Source: Streptomyces laurentii (GTDB lineage: Bacteria > Actinomycetota > Actinomycetes > Streptomycetales > Streptomycetaceae). From it: a DNA stretch of 64,000 nt. Positions 1 to 9,374 of the stretch are shown one piece after another. A program made the position numbers and the translations under genes. The stretch spans positions 5,087,501-5,151,500 of the forward strand of contig AP017424.1 of NCBI GenBank assembly GCA_002355495.1, given 5' to 3'. Each line of letters opens with the position of its first letter. Position 1 is the stretch's first letter. The notes beneath the pieces are model-generated. The model worked only from the letters and a program-made list of their open reading frames with translations. It was not told the origin of the DNA and made no database searches.

Positions 1-272
1 ACCGGCTCCCGGAACTCGCCGAACGCGCCACGACGTGCGTCCACGCGCGGCGGAGGCTCAACAGGGCGCTGCGCGAGCGGGGAATGGAGGCGGCGCTGCG
101 CGAGCGCGCCGACGACGGCGACCGTCACGCGCTGTACGTCCTCCTCCGGCTGCTGGGCGAGGCGGGCCGGATCGAGGAGGCCCGGCGGGTGGTTGAGGAG
201 GTCGACCCGGACAACGCGTACGCGCGCAAGGTCGTGGCCGACCACGGGGCGCCGGAGAGCGGTACGCGGTAA
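1..272 (+). CDS. Unidentified protein, C-terminal fragment
   Basis: The frame is already open at the left edge and runs to a TAA at 270-272, so this is the C-terminal end (about 90 residues) of a gene that starts outside the window. The visible part is helical and rich in Arg, Glu and Ala. The stretch ALYVLLRLLGEAGRIEEARR followed by VDPDNAYARK has the spacing of a TPR-like helical hairpin. No catalytic motif is visible. Codon use is typical of the neighbourhood. I cannot name the product. Confidence 0.6.
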   Translation, partial: RLPELAERATTCVHARRRLNRALRERGMEAALRERADDGDRHALYVLLRLLGEAGRIEEARRVVEEVDPDNAYARKVVADHGAPESGTR

Positions 273-291
273 CGGCCGACGGGCGGAGCGC

Positions 292-516
292 TCACCCGGT
301 GCCGGTGCCGGTGCCGGTGCCAGGGCGGGGGCCGGGGCTCAGCAGTTCCCGGGCCGTGGATCTCACCTCCGGCAGGAAGAACGACGGCAGTTCACCCAGC
401 TCCGAGAGGATCCCGACGAGTTCCGCGCGGAGCTCGGGCCACTCCTCCCGGACATCCGGACTTCTCTTCACCACCGCGGACAGCAGATCGCCCTCGTACA
501 TATGGCCCTCGGCCAT
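292..516 (-). CDS. Small hypothetical protein with Gly-Thr repeat tail
   Basis: This is a 74-residue reading frame just downstream of, and on the same strand as, the TPM-family gene. The body is a plausible charged helix (VREEWPELRAELVGILSE) followed by a short hydrophobic stretch. The last residues are a Gly-Thr dipeptide run encoded by the tandem hexamer at 296-321, so the true C-terminus may vary. A second ATG at 501 has a better ribosome site (GAGGG) than the first. No family was recognised. It could be chance, but the amino-acid composition is more protein-like than in the competing frames. Confidence 0.35.
   Translation of the reverse strand: MAEGHMYEGDLLSAVVKRSPDVREEWPELRAELVGILSELGELPSFFLPEVRSTARELLSPGPRPGTGTGTGTG
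296..321. repeat. Tandem hexamer (gccggt) about 4 copies
   Basis: Four consecutive copies of gccggt lie at the 3' end of the small minus-strand frame, where they encode alternating Gly and Thr. Copy number in such a repeat can change by slippage without breaking the frame. Confidence 0.8.
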
Positions 517-583
517 CGGGTCGTCCCGCAGGATCTCCAGCGCGAGCGGCAGAAGAGAGGGGAGCGGGGATGACGTACGGGGA

Positions 584-2233
584 TCAGAGCGGGCTCAGGG
601 AGCCCAGCCGGCGCCGGGTGCCCTCGCCGCCGAAGGCCGCCACGACAGCGCCGGTGCCGGCGCCGTCACCGTCGCCGCCGGCCGTGAGGACGATGCCGGC
701 GCGCACCGCTCCGCCGAGCCCCGCGCGGCCGGCGCCCGAGGTCCCGTCCGCCGCGCCGCCCAGGCTGTCGGGGTTCCCGTACCGTCGTACGTCCTGTTCG
801 GCGAGGTCCTGCGCGCGTGCGGCGAAACGTTCCGCCTGCTGGGCGTGGGCGAGGGCGGACTCGGGTTCGGTGCCGGCGAGCTGTCCGGCCAGGTCGAGCC
901 GGCGCCGGGCCTCGGCCAGCCGGGTGCGGGCCTCGACCCCGGCCGCGCCCCGGTGGGTGGCCATGTACGCGTCGGCCGCGTCGAGCGCGGAGCGGGCGGT
1001 CAGGATCGCCGGGCCGAGCGGCGTCCGGGTGCGCGGGGTGTTCCCGAGGGCCTGGTCGAGGGCGGCGCCCGCGGCCACGGTTCGGCGCAGAGCGTCGAGC
1101 GGGTCGTACCGGCCGGTGTCCACCGCCGCCCGTACGTCCGCGAGCGCGGCTGCGGCGCGCCGGATCCGGCCCCGGGGGTCGGCCGACGGCGCGCCGTCCG
1201 GCGGGTCCCGGAGCAGCGGGCGGGCCTCGGCCAGGGCCTTCTCGGCATCGGCGAGCGCGCCGGGCAGTTCGCCGTCGGCGGCCGTGAGCTCCGCGGCCCG
1301 CCGCTCCACCGTCCCGGTCAGCAGGGCCGCCTGGCCGACGGCGGCCTCGGCGGCCCGGACGTACACGGCGGCGGAGACGGGGTCGCCCGCGTCGAGGCGC
1401 TCGTGGGCCTGGCCGACGGTGAGGGTGGCGAACACCAGCCGGTCCTCGGCCTGCTCGGCGTGGTCGGAGACCGGGGCCGCGGCGGACGCGGGGTACCGCT
1501 CGCGCAGCGCGGCCAGCGTCGTCCGCGCCACGGCCACCGGCCCGGTCCGGGTGTGGAGCGCGTGTTCGGCGGCGGCGAGTGTTCCGGCGGCGGCGCGCTC
1601 CCGGTCGCGCAGCCGGTCGAAGGCGGTCGCCTGGGCGTCGAGGCGGGCGCCGGCGGCGGCGCAGCGCCGCAGGATCTCCTCCAGCAGGGCGCGGCGGGTC
1701 GCGTCGTCCTCGGGGACGTCGTCGTCGAGCTGCTGCCGCAGCCCGAACGCGGCCGTGACCTCGTCCCGGGCGAACACCACAGCCTCGGTGAAAGGTTGGA
1801 GAGCCGCCGCGTCGCACCGCTCGGTGACGACGGCCAGTTCCTCCTGGCTGGTGCGGACGGCGTCGTCGGCGTCGACGAGCGCCCGCCGGGTGCGGCGGCC
1901 GAGCGCGTCGAGCGCGGTGGTGGGAGGTTCCCGGGGCGTGCCCCAGCCCGCGCCCCCGGCGGCGGCGCCCCAGCCACCGCCGCCGGGGGTGGTCCGGGTC
2001 TCGGTACGGCGCCGGCGCTTGGTGTACGTGTACGCGGCCACGACGCCCGCGCCGCCGACGAGGGCCACGGGCAGGATCAGGTCGCCTCCCGGCGAGGGCG
2101 CGGCGACGACGGCGGGCTCCGCGCCGGTGGGTTCCGCGGCGGCGGCCAGGGCAGCGCCGGGCGCGGCGGGCACGAGCGGCCAGCCCATCGCCACCAGCGC
2201 CGAGAGCAGGGCCCCGCTGGCTCGTCGCGTCAC
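584..2233 (-). CDS. TPM-family membrane protein lacking the TPM domain
   Basis: From the GTG at 2233 the protein is 549 residues: a signal-like segment (about 1-31, ending AALAAAAEP), a short linker, a membrane helix (LILPVALVGGAGVVAAYTYT, about 52-70) followed by KRRRR, then about 400 residues of Ala/Arg/Glu-rich coiled coil and a Gly-rich tail. The coiled-coil part (for example DDAVRTSQEELA, EDDATRRALLEEI, RYDPLDALRR) matches the cytoplasmic region of Streptomyces TPM-domain proteins as I know them. In that family a TPM domain of about 130 residues normally sits between signal and membrane helix; here only about 20 residues remain. An upstream ATG at 2365 would add an unlikely Pro/Arg-rich leader, so the GTG is preferred although it has no clear ribosome site. 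Function unknown. Confidence 0.75.
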   Translation of the reverse strand: MTRRASGALLSALVAMGWPLVPAAPGAALAAAAEPTGAEPAVVAAPSPGGDLILPVALVGGAGVVAAYTYTKRRRRTETRTTPGGGGWGAAAGGAGWGTPREPPTTALDALGRRTRRALVDADDAVRTSQEELAVVTERCDAAALQPFTEAVVFARDEVTAAFGLRQQLDDDVPEDDATRRALLEEILRRCAAAGARLDAQATAFDRLRDRERAAAGTLAAAEHALHTRTGPVAVARTTLAALRERYPASAAAPVSDHAEQAEDRLVFATLTVGQAHERLDAGDPVSAAVYVRAAEAAVGQAALLTGTVERRAAELTAADGELPGALADAEKALAEARPLLRDPPDGAPSADPRGRIRRAAAALADVRAAVDTGRYDPLDALRRTVAAGAALDQALGNTPRTRTPLGPAILTARSALDAADAYMATHRGAAGVEARTRLAEARRRLDLAGQLAGTEPESALAHAQQAERFAARAQDLAEQDVRRYGNPDSLGGAADGTSGAGRAGLGGAVRAGIVLTAGGDGDGAGTGAVVAAFGGEGTRRRLGSLSPL

Positions 2234-2414
2234 AAAAAGGAGGCTATGTCCGGCACGGAGGGTCCGCGACCGGGCCGCGACCGGTATCGGAACCGGTATC
2301 GGAACCGGACGTCGTCCGGACCGTACGGCCCGCTGCTGAAACCAATCTCCACAGGCCCGCGTCACTGTCGGTAGTCGCCGCTACCGTGGTGGGAGTGAGT
2401 GACGGGGTGAACCG

Positions 2415-3476
2415 ATGACTCCGGGGGCCAAGGTGAGCGGAGAACAGCAGCGACGCCAGGGGCGGTGGCGGCGCGTGTGGCGGCGGGGGCGCTGGTGGGC
2501 CCTCGGGCTCGTCCTGGTGCTGATCGTGCCGGTGCTGGTCGCGGGCACGGCGCTCCGGCTGAACTACACCGGGGACGTCCGGGCCGGCACCGCCAGCCGC
2601 GGCAAGGACGCCATCTGGCTCGGGCACGCCTGGGTCGACGGCCGTAAGAAGGACGCCGACCTGGCCGCCTTCGCGGCGCGGATCAAGGGCACGGGCATCC
2701 GCGACCTGTACGTGCACGCCGGACCGCTGGAGCACGACGGCACCCTGCCCGCCGACCGCCACCCCCGGGCGCGCCGGCTGACCGACGCCGTCCACCGCAC
2801 GATGCCCGGCATCCGGGTGCACGCCTGGCTGGGCGACGTCCTCGCCACCGAGGGCCCCGACGGGCTGCGCATGGAGCACGCCGCGACCCGGACCGCCGTG
2901 ACGCGCTCCACCCGGCAGATCCTGGACACCGGCTTCGACGGCGTCCACTTCGACTTCGAGCCGCTGCACTCCGGCGACCAGGACTATCTGTCGCTTCTCG
3001 ACGACCTGCGCCGGCTCACCCGCTCCCGCCAGGCCCTGCTGTCCATCGCCGCGCACCAGATAGACCCGCTGCCGGGCGCCCACCGGGCCCTCGGCGTGGT
3101 GAGCGGCGGCAGCGAGAAGTGGTGGTCGCAGGAGTTCTTCGGGCAGGTCGCCCGGCGGGTCGACCAGATCGCGGTCATGTCGTACGACACCTGGATGCCG
3201 CTGGAGGGCCTGTACGGCGGGTACGTCGCCCAGCAGACCGCGCTCGCCCTGGAAGTGACCCCCGAGAGCACCGATCTCCTCATGGGCATGCCCTTCTTCC
3301 ACGAGGACGACCTGGGGCACCACGAGTCCGCCGAGACGGTCAGCGCGGCGGTACGGGGCGTACGCCTCGGCCTGAGCCGCACCGATCCGGACCGCGAACG
3401 CTTCGGCCTCGCGCTCTACGTCGACTTCGCCGCGGAGGAGGGCGACTGGGCGGCGTACCGGGAGGACTGGCACTGA
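2415..3476 (+). CDS. Membrane-anchored GH18-like glycoside hydrolase
   Basis: The 353-residue protein has an Arg-rich N-terminus, one membrane helix (about 29-50, WALGLVLVLIVPVLVAG) and an extracytoplasmic domain. GFDGVHFDFEP at about 173-183 resembles the DxxDxDxE strand of family 18 hydrolases, with the Glu as presumed acid/base. AVMSYDTWMP near 252 corresponds to the later conserved Tyr/Asp strand. This suggests a TIM-barrel hydrolase anchored outside the membrane, acting on a polysaccharide or peptidoglycan-like glycan; the substrate cannot be read. It is transcribed away from the TPM-family gene. The start follows GGGGTGAA. Confidence 0.75.
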   Translation: MTPGAKVSGEQQRRQGRWRRVWRRGRWWALGLVLVLIVPVLVAGTALRLNYTGDVRAGTASRGKDAIWLGHAWVDGRKKDADLAAFAARIKGTGIRDLYVHAGPLEHDGTLPADRHPRARRLTDAVHRTMPGIRVHAWLGDVLATEGPDGLRMEHAATRTAVTRSTRQILDTGFDGVHFDFEPLHSGDQDYLSLLDDLRRLTRSRQALLSIAAHQIDPLPGAHRALGVVSGGSEKWWSQEFFGQVARRVDQIAVMSYDTWMPLEGLYGGYVAQQTALALEVTPESTDLLMGMPFFHEDDLGHHESAETVSAAVRGVRLGLSRTDPDRERFGLALYVDFAAEEGDWAAYREDWH

Positions 3477-3546
3477 CCGGACGCACCTGACGCCCCAGCG
3501 CACGCGGCACTCGCCCCGCGCCCCCGGCGTCTCCAGCCGAGTCGCC

Positions 3547-3780
3547 CTACGGGGCGTGACGGTCGCGCATGCCCAGGCCCTCGTCGTCGGAGGCGGAGTC
3601 GGCCCACATCGTGCCGTCGTACGGGGTGTCGGGGATGGTCACCATGCTCTCGGCGCGGCCCTCGACGGGCGTCACGGGCGCGCCCCGGTCCGCCGTGATG
3701 CTCCGTTCCAGCTGTCCGACCGTGCGGACCAGGTCCTCCAGGCAGCGCTTCACGGCCGCCAGATCGTCCTGAACGGACAT
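3547..3780 (-). CDS. Small conserved hypothetical protein
   Basis: The 77-residue protein starts MSVQDDLAAVKRCLEDLVRT. An amphipathic N-terminal helix is followed by an acidic C-terminus (DGTMWADSASDDEGLG). The start at 3780 is chosen because GAGGG lies 6 bases upstream; the longer open frame to 3963 is Arg-rich and looks non-coding. No known domain. It lies convergent with the GH18-like gene and divergent from the lipoprotein gene. Confidence 0.7.
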   Translation of the reverse strand: MSVQDDLAAVKRCLEDLVRTVGQLERSITADRGAPVTPVEGRAESMVTIPDTPYDGTMWADSASDDEGLGMRDRHAP

Positions 3781-4126
3781 GGTTGCCCTCACTTCCGCGA
3801 GGGCCCGCGGGGTGCCGCGGGCCGGCTTCGGCCTTCGTGGGCGCGGGCCGGTGCGGCGTCGTGCGTCCGCGCGGGGAAGTCCCGCGCGCGGCCCGGCCGT
3901 CGCCGTCCCGCGAGAAAGCCGTGCGCACGAGGACGCCGTTCGGCGTGTCCCGTGCCGTGCCACTCGTCCGGAGCGCCCCGACGCGGAGGCGATTGGGCCG
4001 CACGGGTGGGGTTGGCCGCGGGTGCCGCCGTGTCGCCGTCACCGGAACCGCTCCGTCCTCTTCAGTGTAGGAGCAATAGGTGTGATCATCTCCAAATGTC
4101 ACAATCCGGATGAAGGGGTACAAGTC
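3781..4126. promoter_or_regulatory. Divergent intergenic region
   Basis: 346 bp separate the small minus-strand gene from the plus-strand lipoprotein gene and must hold promoters for both. Base composition turns locally A/T-richer from about 4060 (gtgtaggagcaataggtg), the likeliest place for the lipoprotein promoter. GAAGGGG at 4112-4118 is the ribosome site for the ATG at 4127. I see no hairpin or confident operator. Confidence 0.4.
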
Positions 4127-6642
4127 ATGGCCCAGGTCGGCGCCCCTCGCGGGAGGACAGGCTTCCGGAGCCCCCGCTCCCGCACGCTCCGCTCCGTCGC
4201 CACCCTCGGCAGCGCGGTGCTCACCCTCTCCGTGCTCGCCGGCTGCAGTTCCGGCGGCAGTGACGACGACCAGCCCACCGCCGCCCAGGACAACGCCCCC
4301 GCGACCCGCGACCGGGTCGCCGACGGAGGAACCCTGCGCTGGGCCGTCGACGCGATGCCCACCACCCTCAACACCTTCCAGGCCGACGCCGACGGCGCCA
4401 CCACCCGTATCGCCGGAGCCGTCCTGCCCGCGCTGCACACCCTCGACGAACGGGGCAGGCCCCGGCTCAACCCCGACTACCTGGAATCCGCCGAGGTCAT
4501 CGAGACCGAACCCCGGCAGGTGGTCCTCTACAAGCTCCACCAGCAGGCCGTGTGGAGCAACGGCCGAGAGATCGGCGCCCCCGACTTCGTCGCCCAGTGG
4601 CGTGCCCTCAGCGGCCGCAACACCGCCTACTGGACCGCCCGCAACGCCGGCTACGACCGGATCGAGAAGATCGAACGCGGCAAGAGCGACCTGGAGGTAC
4701 GGGTCACCTTCGCCAAGCCCTACGCCGACTGGCGCGCGCTGTTCACCCCGCTGTACCCCAAGGAGGTGATGGGCACCCCGGACAGCTTCAACGACGGGGC
4801 GCGCACCGCGCTCAAGGCGACGGCAGGACCGTTCCTGCTGAAGTCCGTCGACCACGACAGCGGACTCGTCACACTCGCCCGCAACCCGCGCTGGTGGGGA
4901 CAGACCTCCAAGCTCGACAGCATCGTGCTGACCCCGGTGCCCCGCGTCGAGCGGGCCGCCGCGCTCGCCGCCGGGAAGCTGGACCTGGCGGACGTCGACC
5001 GGTCCGCCGCCGAGCGGATCGCCCTCGCGGTACGCGACGCCCGCTCCGGCCCCGCCGGGACGCGGGCGCTCGCCCACGGCCCCGGCGCCGGGATCAGCCC
5101 CGCCGCCGCGCTGCGCTCCTGGGCGCTGGCGCACGGCTCCGACGAGGAGCAGGCCGCCGAGGCGCAGGCCGCCCGGGAGCAGAACCAGGAGGCCATCGCG
5201 CGGTACGCGAAGGAGCAGAGCGGCCTCGGCCGCTTCGTCGTCCGCAAGTCCCTGGAGCCCGCCTACACCCAGCTCTCCCTCAACGGGGAGACCGGGCCGC
5301 TCTCCGACGACCGGGTCCGCCGGGCGGTGGCCCGCGCGCTCGACCGCAAGGAGCTGGCCGAGACCGTACTGAAGCCGCTCGGTCTGCCGGCCCAGCCCCT
5401 GGGCAGCCACCTCGCGCTGTCCGGCCAGGCCGCGTACGCCGACAGCAGCGACGCGCTCGGCGAGCAGGACACCAAGGAGGCGCGGGCGCTGCTCGCGGAC
5501 GCCGGCTGGGTGCCGGGCGGCGCGCTGAAGAAGCCGAAGGCCGGGACGAAGGCGGGCAGCGAGGCCACCAAGAAGGACGCGGCGAAGGAGGAAAGCGCGG
5601 AGAAGAAGTCCGACGACAAGACGGCCCGCGCCGGCGCTGCCCGTACGGCCGAGGACGACACCCCCACCAACGACGGCCTCTACATCGTCGGCGACGACAA
5701 GCCCGGCGACCGCCCGGCCGCTCCCGCGGCCCCGGCCGCCGGCCGTCCCGCCCGCCGCGCCGACGTGCTCGCCCCGGCCCCCGCCGCCGACACCGCCTTC
5801 CAGAGCGCCGCCCTGCTCCGCCAGGCCGCGGCCCTCGACATGATCACGGACACCGAGACCGACACCGGCACCGGCCGCCTCGGGGGAGAGTCCGGTCGGC
5901 GCGAGGACGCCGCGACCGGCACCCAGGACAAGGGCGGCGCCCAGACGCAGGCCGAACCCCGGACGGAGCCCCAGGCCGGGGCCCGCCCCGGCCGTCCCGT
6001 CGCCGGTGCCTACGCCCCGCGCGGCACCGCCGCCCCGGCCCCGGGGTACGCGGTGGACACCGCGAACCAGGCGCTCGGCAAGGACGGCAAGGCCCTCAGC
6101 CTCCGCTTCGTCCTGCCCTCGGGGCCGGGCTCGGAGTCGCTGCGCGCGGTCGGCGACCGGATCGTCCGGATGCTCGACGCGGTCGGGATCCGTACCGAGG
6201 TCACCAAGGTCCCCGACGACAGCTTCTTCAAGGACCACATCGCCTCCGGCGACTACGACCTGGCCCTCTACTCCTGGCCCGCGACCGCCTACCCGGCCAC
6301 CGACGCCCGTCCCATCTACGCCAAGCCCGAGCCCGCCTCGGACGGCTCGCTCCTCGTCGAGCAGAACTACGCGCGCGTGGGCACCGACCGGATCGACCAG
6401 CTCTTCGACCAGGCGGCGGCCACCCTCGACGAGGACGAGGCGCACGACCTGGTCCGCCAGGCCGACGCCCGGATCTGGGCCGCGGCCGGTTCCATCCCGC
6501 TCTACCAGCGCCCCCAGCTGGTGGTCGCCAAGCCGGACGTCGTGAACGCCGGCGCCTGGGGCCTCGCCGCCCCCGGTACCAGGACATCGGGTACAAGAAG
6601 CCCGGATCGCCCGGTCCCGCCGGGGAACCTGACAAGAATTAG
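4127..6642 (+). CDS. LpqW-like extracytoplasmic solute-binding lipoprotein (apparent frameshift)
   Basis: Family 5 (peptide/nickel type) solute-binding fold with a lipoprotein signal (lipobox LAGC, Cys at about 43). The binding domain reads GGTLRWAVDAMPTTLNTFQ, then LYKLHQQAVWSNGREIGAPD and GPFLLKSVDHDSG. A low-complexity insert of about 180 residues (about 466-650; Lys/Glu then Ala/Pro/Thr-rich) interrupts the domain before SLRFVLPSGPGSESLRAVGD. No permease or ATPase is adjacent. The neighbour is typA, as for lpqW beside typA in mycobacteria, where LpqW acts in cell-envelope glycolipid synthesis rather than uptake. One base is missing near 6570-6576: the frame ending at 6642 gives the expected tail YQDIGYKKPGSPGPAGEPDK, while the uncorrected frame runs on to 6829. 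Corrected length is about 838 residues. Confidence 0.8.
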
Positions 6643-7034
6643 CCGACCTGGCGCCGGCCGACGCCCACCGGCCGGCGGCCGCCCACCGGCACGCGTCGGT
6701 GATTCCTCCGAAACGAACCCCGCCCACCGGCCCCCGAACCGGCCGAAAATCCAAGGCGCAAGCTCAGAAGCAGCTCAATTTCCTTGCCCGTCGGCGCCCC
6801 CGGCGGGCAGGATCGCGTCCGCCCCTTGACCCGGCAGCAAGACTCGGACGCGCACCCTTTTCTCTCGCCTCCGGCATACGGCGAACCCCTCAGTAGACCC
6901 TCTCGGATCCCCTCCCGGGAAGCCCCTTGCGCGTCAGCCCCGTACCATAGGGCATAGCCGTGGCGCGTCCGCCCGGCGGGCGTACGAGAGAAGAGACGCC
7001 GATTCCCACGATTCGAGAGAAGCGCAAGCCACCC
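6643..7034. promoter_or_regulatory. Intergenic region upstream of typA
   Basis: 392 bp without a convincing gene. The first part is Pro/Arg/Gly-coding-like sequence in several frames. From about 6890 it includes a less G/C-rich stretch (cgtaccatagggcatag, 6941-6957) that could hold the typA promoter. GAGAGAAG at about 7015-7022 is the likely ribosome site. I see no strong terminator after the lipoprotein gene. Confidence 0.35.
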
Positions 7035-8936
7035 ATGCCCACGCGCCACGACATCCGTAACGTCGCCATCGTCGCCCACGTCGACCACGGCAAGACGACC
7101 ATCGTCGACGCCATGCTCAAGCAGGCCGGTGCCTTCGCCGCCCACCAGCACCTCGACGACCGCATGATGGACTCGAACGACCTGGAGCGTGAGAAGGGCA
7201 TCACGATCCTCGCCAAGAACACGGCGGTGAAGTACCACCCCAAGGCCGGCGGGGCGCCCATCACGATCAACATCATCGACACCCCCGGCCACGCCGACTT
7301 CGGTGGCGAGGTCGAGCGTGGTCTGTCGATGGTCGACGCCGTCGTGCTGCTCGTGGACGCCTCCGAGGGCCCGCTTCCGCAGACCCGCTTCGTGCTGCGC
7401 AAGGCCCTTCAGCAGCGCAAGCCCGTCATCCTCTGCATCAACAAGACGGACCGCCCGGACTCCCGGATCGACGAGGTCGTCAACGAGACCTACGACCTCT
7501 TCCTCGACCTGGACGCCGACGAGGACCAGATCGAGTTCCCGATCGTCTACGCGTGCGGCCGTGACGGCATCGCCTCGCTGACCAAGCCGGAGGACGGCAC
7601 GGTCCCGCAGGACTCCGAGAACCTGGAGCCCTTCTTCTCCACGATCCTGGAGCACGTCCCGGCCCCGGCCTACGAGGAGGACGCGCCGCTCCAGGCCCAC
7701 GTCACCAACCTCGACGCCGACAACTTCCTCGGCCGTATCGCGCTGCTCCGTGTCGAGCAGGGCGAGCTGCGCAAGGGCCAGACGGTCGCGTGGATCAAGC
7801 GTGACGGTTCGATCCACAACGTCCGCATCACCGAGCTGATGATGACCGAGGCGCTCACCCGCAAGCCGGCCGAGGTCGCCGGCCCCGGTGACATCTGCGC
7901 CGTCGCCGGTATCCCCGACATCATGATCGGCGAGACCCTGGCCGACCCGGAGAACCCGATCGCGCTGCCGCTGATCACGGTCGACCAGCCGGCCATCTCC
8001 ATGACCATCGGCACGAACACCTCGCCGCTCGTCGGCCGCGGTGGCACGGGCAAGGGCGCGGACGCGAAGAACGCCGTCAAGGACCGCAAGGTCACCGCCC
8101 GCCAGGTGAAGGACCGCCTGGACCGCGAGCTCATCGGCAACGTCTCGCTCCGCGTCCTCGACACCGAGCGTCCGGACGCCTGGGAGGTCCAGGGCCGTGG
8201 TGAGCTGGCGCTCGCCATCCTGGTCGAGCAGATGCGCCGTGAGGGCTTCGAGCTGACCATCGGCAAGCCGCAGGTCGTCACCAAGGAGGTCGACGGCAAG
8301 GTCCACGAGCCCGTCGAGCGCCTCACGGTCGACGTCCCCGAGGAGCACATGGGCGCCGTCACCCAGCTCATGGGTGTCCGCAAGGGCCGCATGGACAACA
8401 TGTCGAACCACGGCTCCGGCTGGGTCCGCATGGAGTTCGTCGTTCCGTCCCGTGGCCTCATCGGCTTCCGTACGGAGTTCCTCACCAACACCCGCGGTAC
8501 GGGTATCGCCCACTCGATCCACGAGGGCCACGAGCCGTGGTTCGGCACCCTGACGACCCGTAACAACGGTTCGCTGGTCGCCGACCGCGCCGGTGCCGTC
8601 ACCGCCTTCGCGATGACGAACCTCCAGGAGCGCGGCGTCCTGTTCACCGACCCCGGCACCGAGGTGTACGAGGGCATGATCGTCGGCGAGAACTCGCGCT
8701 CCGACGACATGGACGTGAACATCACCAAGGAGAAGAAGCTCACCAACATGCGCTCCTCCTCCGCCGACTCCTTCGAGGCGATCGTCCCGCCGCGCAAGCT
8801 CTCGCTGGAGCAGTCGCTGGAGTTCTGCCGCGACGACGAGTGCGTCGAGGTCACCCCGGAGGCCGTGCGCATCCGCAAGGTCGTCCTGGACCAGAAGGAG
8901 CGCGGCCGGTCCGCCTCGCGCGCCAAGAACGGCTGA
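7035..8936 (+). CDS. typA: Translational GTPase TypA/BipA
   Basis: The 633-residue protein starts MPTRHDIRNVAIVAHVDHGK. All GTPase motifs are present: P-loop AHVDHGKTT (about 15-23), DTPGHADFGGEV, and NKTDRPDSR. Elongation-factor-like domains II, III and V follow, with the TypA-specific C-terminal region (TNMRSSSADSFEAIVPPR). TypA is a ribosome-associated GTPase that helps 50S assembly and growth under stress. Length and start match the family; an in-frame ATG at 6960 would add 25 residues and is disfavoured. A terminator follows directly, so it is probably monocistronic. Confidence 0.97.
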   Translation: MPTRHDIRNVAIVAHVDHGKTTIVDAMLKQAGAFAAHQHLDDRMMDSNDLEREKGITILAKNTAVKYHPKAGGAPITINIIDTPGHADFGGEVERGLSMVDAVVLLVDASEGPLPQTRFVLRKALQQRKPVILCINKTDRPDSRIDEVVNETYDLFLDLDADEDQIEFPIVYACGRDGIASLTKPEDGTVPQDSENLEPFFSTILEHVPAPAYEEDAPLQAHVTNLDADNFLGRIALLRVEQGELRKGQTVAWIKRDGSIHNVRITELMMTEALTRKPAEVAGPGDICAVAGIPDIMIGETLADPENPIALPLITVDQPAISMTIGTNTSPLVGRGGTGKGADAKNAVKDRKVTARQVKDRLDRELIGNVSLRVLDTERPDAWEVQGRGELALAILVEQMRREGFELTIGKPQVVTKEVDGKVHEPVERLTVDVPEEHMGAVTQLMGVRKGRMDNMSNHGSGWVRMEFVVPSRGLIGFRTEFLTNTRGTGIAHSIHEGHEPWFGTLTTRNNGSLVADRAGAVTAFAMTNLQERGVLFTDPGTEVYEGMIVGENSRSDDMDVNITKEKKLTNMRSSSADSFEAIVPPRKLSLEQSLEFCRDDECVEVTPEAVRIRKVVLDQKERGRSASRAKNG

Positions 8937-8965
8937 TAACAGGCCTCTTGGGTAAATCCGAACAA

Positions 8966-9007
8966 AAAGGGCTCGGCCTCCACGTCAAGTGGGGGTCGAG
9001 CCCTTTT
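8966..9007 (+). terminator. Rho-independent-like terminator after typA
   Basis: The arms aagggctcggcctccac and gtgggggtcgagccctt pair almost perfectly around a 5-base loop and are followed by ttttcg. It starts about 30 bases after the typA stop. Confidence 0.85.
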
Positions 9008-9374
9008 CGCGAGCTCTTCCTCCAACCTTTCGTCAAGTTGGTTTCGACCGCCGAGTGTCCGGTTATCGGCCGTCGCTCTCCGGAACGTGTGTTAACGGTC
9101 CGTTTCGTCGCTGTCTGTCTGTGCTCACTTTGTCCGGATTTCGGTCGTCACGGTAGGCGCGATGTTGTCAAAACGAGACCGCTTAGCTGTGGTTTACAGC
9201 CCGGACGTACTTAATAGTTGGCTCCATTGAGCTCGGGTCAATGGGTCACGCACTGTGGGGAGTGCCGACTCACGAGCACACTCGGGGCATGTGTGTGGAA
9301 CGTCGTCAGGGGTGTCGACGGACGCACGGGGTGTCCCACTTGTAGTGACAAAGTGGACTCATGAGGAGGAACCC
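9008..9374. promoter_or_regulatory. Leader/promoter region of the first oligopeptide operon
   Basis: 367 bp with no gene. It is clearly less G/C-rich than its surroundings, for example ttgtcaaaacgag near 9167-9179 and gtacttaatagttggctcc near 9207-9225, which fits a regulated promoter and long 5' leader. The strong ribosome site AGGAGGA at 9364-9370 serves the ATG at 9375. I could not assign a specific operator. Confidence 0.45.

Noticed and set aside
299-2374. A 691-codon open frame on the plus strand
   Set aside because: It is antisense to the TPM-family gene, Arg/Gly/Pro-rich with no domain, and has the look of the open antisense frames common in high-G+C DNA. Only its last 43 codons, with their own ribosome site, merit mention.
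4080-4102. tgtga and tcaca half-sites upstream of the lipoprotein gene
   Set aside because: The half-sites are 13 bases apart, unlike the 6-base spacing of CRP-type sites, so I do not call an operator.
3416-6754. A 1112-codon frame on the minus strand
   Set aside because: It runs antisense to the lipoprotein gene with Gly/Arg/Val-rich nonsense composition. The plus-strand frame has a signal peptide and family motifs.
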